Positions 62,319 through 64,000 of a stretch of 64,000 nt of DNA are shown here, in pieces (position 1 is the first letter of the stretch; each line of letters starts with the position of its first letter). Origin of the DNA: Scheffersomyces stipitis CBS 6054 (Eukaryota; Ascomycota; Pichiomycetes; Serinales; Debaryomycetaceae); NCBI RefSeq assembly GCF_000209165.1, contig NC_009043.1, positions 1,710,001-1,774,000 of the forward strand, written 5' to 3'. Below the pieces are notes generated by a model. That model was not told where the DNA came from, ran no database searches, and was given only the letters and a program-made list of their open reading frames with translations. Position numbers and translations under genes: made by a program.

Positions 62319-62871
62319 CGCATCGTACAGTAGATAATTGAAATGAAAGCTAATGAGTGTGTATGACTATGAATTGAATGGAATATACGTGTAATGGTAG
62401 TTTAAGATGTCTAAGTATTGTGAAGAAATGAAAAGTAAATGAAAGACAGATCAGGAAAAGATAAATATTGATAATGCGAAACGAAATTTGTTTTAGGACT
62501 TTAATACTGTATCCGCTCAGTTGCAAAATCAATAAGCGAACTAATTCCAGAATTGTACGAAAAGAATTCAAATTGTCACGAATTATATATACATGTCTCC
62601 ATAGCTCATGTCTTCGAATTACCATCTTGATCTGGAGTCTTGTGATAAACTATTAATACTATAATCTGAACGGCTAAGTTCTTCTCTCGACATCACGTGC
62701 CTCTTGACAGCTCCCTCGGAATGGCTAAAAATAAGTTCCTATAGACTTCACAGCCATTTGACATTGAACTTGAAATTCATATCTGCAATTCTTTTTCATT
62801 TCTTTTCAAGTTCTTTTCTTGGTCTCACTTCTCACTTCCCGAATCTATCTGCCGTTGAGGCTGCCATCGCC
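62319..62871. other. Divergent promoter SFI1 / Asn-rich gene
   Basis: AT-rich, with a CACGTG E-box at 62694-62699 and a T/C-rich leader before the ATG at 62872. The open frames at 62350-62656 are not protein-like. Confidence 0.55.
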
Positions 62872-64000
62872 ATGTCCAAGGATCCGCGTGGATCTGCCTA
62901 TGGCACCTATTCTATAAATAATTCAAGCTCCAATGCCATAATCAGCAATTCCACAAACAATTCTAACAATAGTTCCACCAATAATATGAACAGTAGTACC
63001 AATCTTAACAATACAAATACATATACAAGTCGTACTGGCAACGCGTATCCGGAAAGTAATAGAAGATCTGTCAGTTACGATGCCAAACGAATCCGTCTTC
63101 CTTATGATTCTGCTAATGGGTCTAGACTGAGTTTCCAATCCGATGGAATCATTGATTCTCACTCAACTTTTAATCTCAATTCGACCAGCAGCCCCAGGAC
63201 CAACCGTATCTCCCTGGATGGTGTCATCTATGCTCCGAAATCAAGTTCACTAGATCCCGGAACTCGTTCCAGACCTCCTCAGGAGAGAGACCTCTCGCTG
63301 TTGCCGTACCCGCAAACTGACTTTTTCTCCTTTGAGCCTCCCTCAGTGATCACAACCAGGGATATTAGCCATGATAGCAACAACTCTAACAATACCAAAA
63401 GCAATACCAACAATTCCAATAATTCCAACAATAGCTATAATTCTAATAATTCTAGCAGCACTTACAATTCCAACAATGCTACGTACAATTCCAGTAGAAG
63501 CAGCAGTGGTAACACAAGGATGTCCACAGGAAATCAGATTACAGATTCAATAGTGCCTCCTCCATCGCTAGCTATCGATAACAATATCAATCCAAGCTTT
63601 TCCTTTTCAGAGCAAGACGATTCTATGCAAGACTTTTTGGTTTCTCCCATAAAAAGTGACACTCTCTCATACCCTACACTTCGTGGCGATGTAATGGTAA
63701 GTCCTGTAGTAGAATCTCCTGAGATTCCCTCAGCTGCGATGTCGCCTTCTCCTCCCAAATCTCTCACAAACAGCCTTGGTTCCAATGCCATAGGTCTGAT
63801 TATTGGTGGATACAATTATAGCAAGGATTCACTAGAACTTTCGGCTAAAAGGGAACAGTCGTTTGCTGATAGTATTCCCAAGATTAGTATCAGCTCGTCC
63901 AACTTAAAGGAAACCGTAGATATAAACTCTATACCCGAGGAACAGCCCATTACAACTTCTATGCCTGTAAATAACCAGATGGCTAGCAGCTACGACGTAG
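62872..64000 (+). CDS. Asn/Ser-rich protein, 5' part, runs off the window
   Basis: From the ATG at 62872 (MSKDPRGSAYGTYSINN) the frame stays open for 376 codons to the window edge, so the gene continues outside. The visible part is low-complexity: Asn/Ser-rich blocks (about residues 15-50 and 170-205), serine-rich phospho-like motifs (RRSVSYD, NRISLDGV), a Pro-rich PPPSLAID and an SPxxESPEIPSAAMSPSPP block with several SP sites. Such N-termini are typical of yeast regulators of the cell cortex, kinases and GTPase modulators. No catalytic domain is visible yet, so the function is unknown. Confidence 0.85.
   Translation, partial: MSKDPRGSAYGTYSINNSSSNAIISNSTNNSNNSSTNNMNSSTNLNNTNTYTSRTGNAYPESNRRSVSYDAKRIRLPYDSANGSRLSFQSDGIIDSHSTFNLNSTSSPRTNRISLDGVIYAPKSSSLDPGTRSRPPQERDLSLLPYPQTDFFSFEPPSVITTRDISHDSNNSNNTKSNTNNSNNSNNSYNSNNSSSTYNSNNATYNSSRSSSGNTRMSTGNQITDSIVPPPSLAIDNNINPSFSFSEQDDSMQDFLVSPIKSDTLSYPTLRGDVMVSPVVESPEIPSAAMSPSPPKSLTNSLGSNAIGLIIGGYNYSKDSLELSAKREQSFADSIPKISISSSNLKETVDINSIPEEQPITTSMPVNNQMASSYDV

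Overview
This window is nuclear DNA of a budding yeast, most likely a CUG-Ser clade (Debaryomycetaceae, Scheffersomyces/Candida-like) species. The evidence is: compact, mostly intron-less genes of yeast type (PDI1, TIM54, DFR1, ALG12, SFI1, GID7, SRO9 and HHO1 homologues); a Hyr/Iff-type GPI adhesin; near absence of CTG codons in the highly expressed PDI1 gene; and a CTG codon at a position of a reverse transcriptase motif where serine is conserved. The species name is inference.

Region 1 (1-10892) is the end of an rDNA array. The 35S unit is on the minus strand: 18S (3' part cut by the window edge), 5'ETS/IGS2, a 5S gene on the plus strand, IGS1 with a Reb1-type site and an Rnt1-type hairpin, and the last ~450 nt of 25S. 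Between the IGS2 and the 5S gene lies a complete-looking L1-like non-LTR retrotransposon (about 6.8 kb, minus strand). It has an ORF1 with a CCHC knuckle, an ORF2 with endonuclease and reverse transcriptase, and an A-rich 3' end. It ends within about 70 bp of the 5S gene.

Region 2 (10892-17477) is the rDNA edge. 25S breaks off abruptly into a segment that is repeated, apparently without any difference over 1.3 kb, 2.6 kb further on. Each copy carries a gene for a small secreted six-cysteine protein. The intact second copy also has a convergent gene for a small two-helix membrane protein, which survives in the first copy only as a 3' fragment. A further short secreted protein gene follows.

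Region 3 (17478-39347) is ordinary chromosome. It holds a WD40-like/DUF2415-type protein, SRO9 (La-motif), a PXMP4/PMP24 peroxisomal membrane protein, PDI1, GID7, a Zn2Cys6 transcription factor with a three-codon uORF, an unrecognised 326-aa protein, and an Alr4036-type flavin-binding protein.

Region 4 (39348-50662) is gene-poor. It holds one large repeat-rich adhesin gene and several decayed fragments, including a clear relic of the 3' end of the Alr4036-type gene.

Region 5 (50663-64000) is dense: histone H1 (three exons), DFR1, TIM54, ZNG1, ALG12, SFI1, and the 5' part of an Asn/Ser-rich gene that runs off the right edge. Gene neighbours are mostly convergent or divergent pairs and do not form functional clusters. 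No tRNA gene or CRISPR was found.
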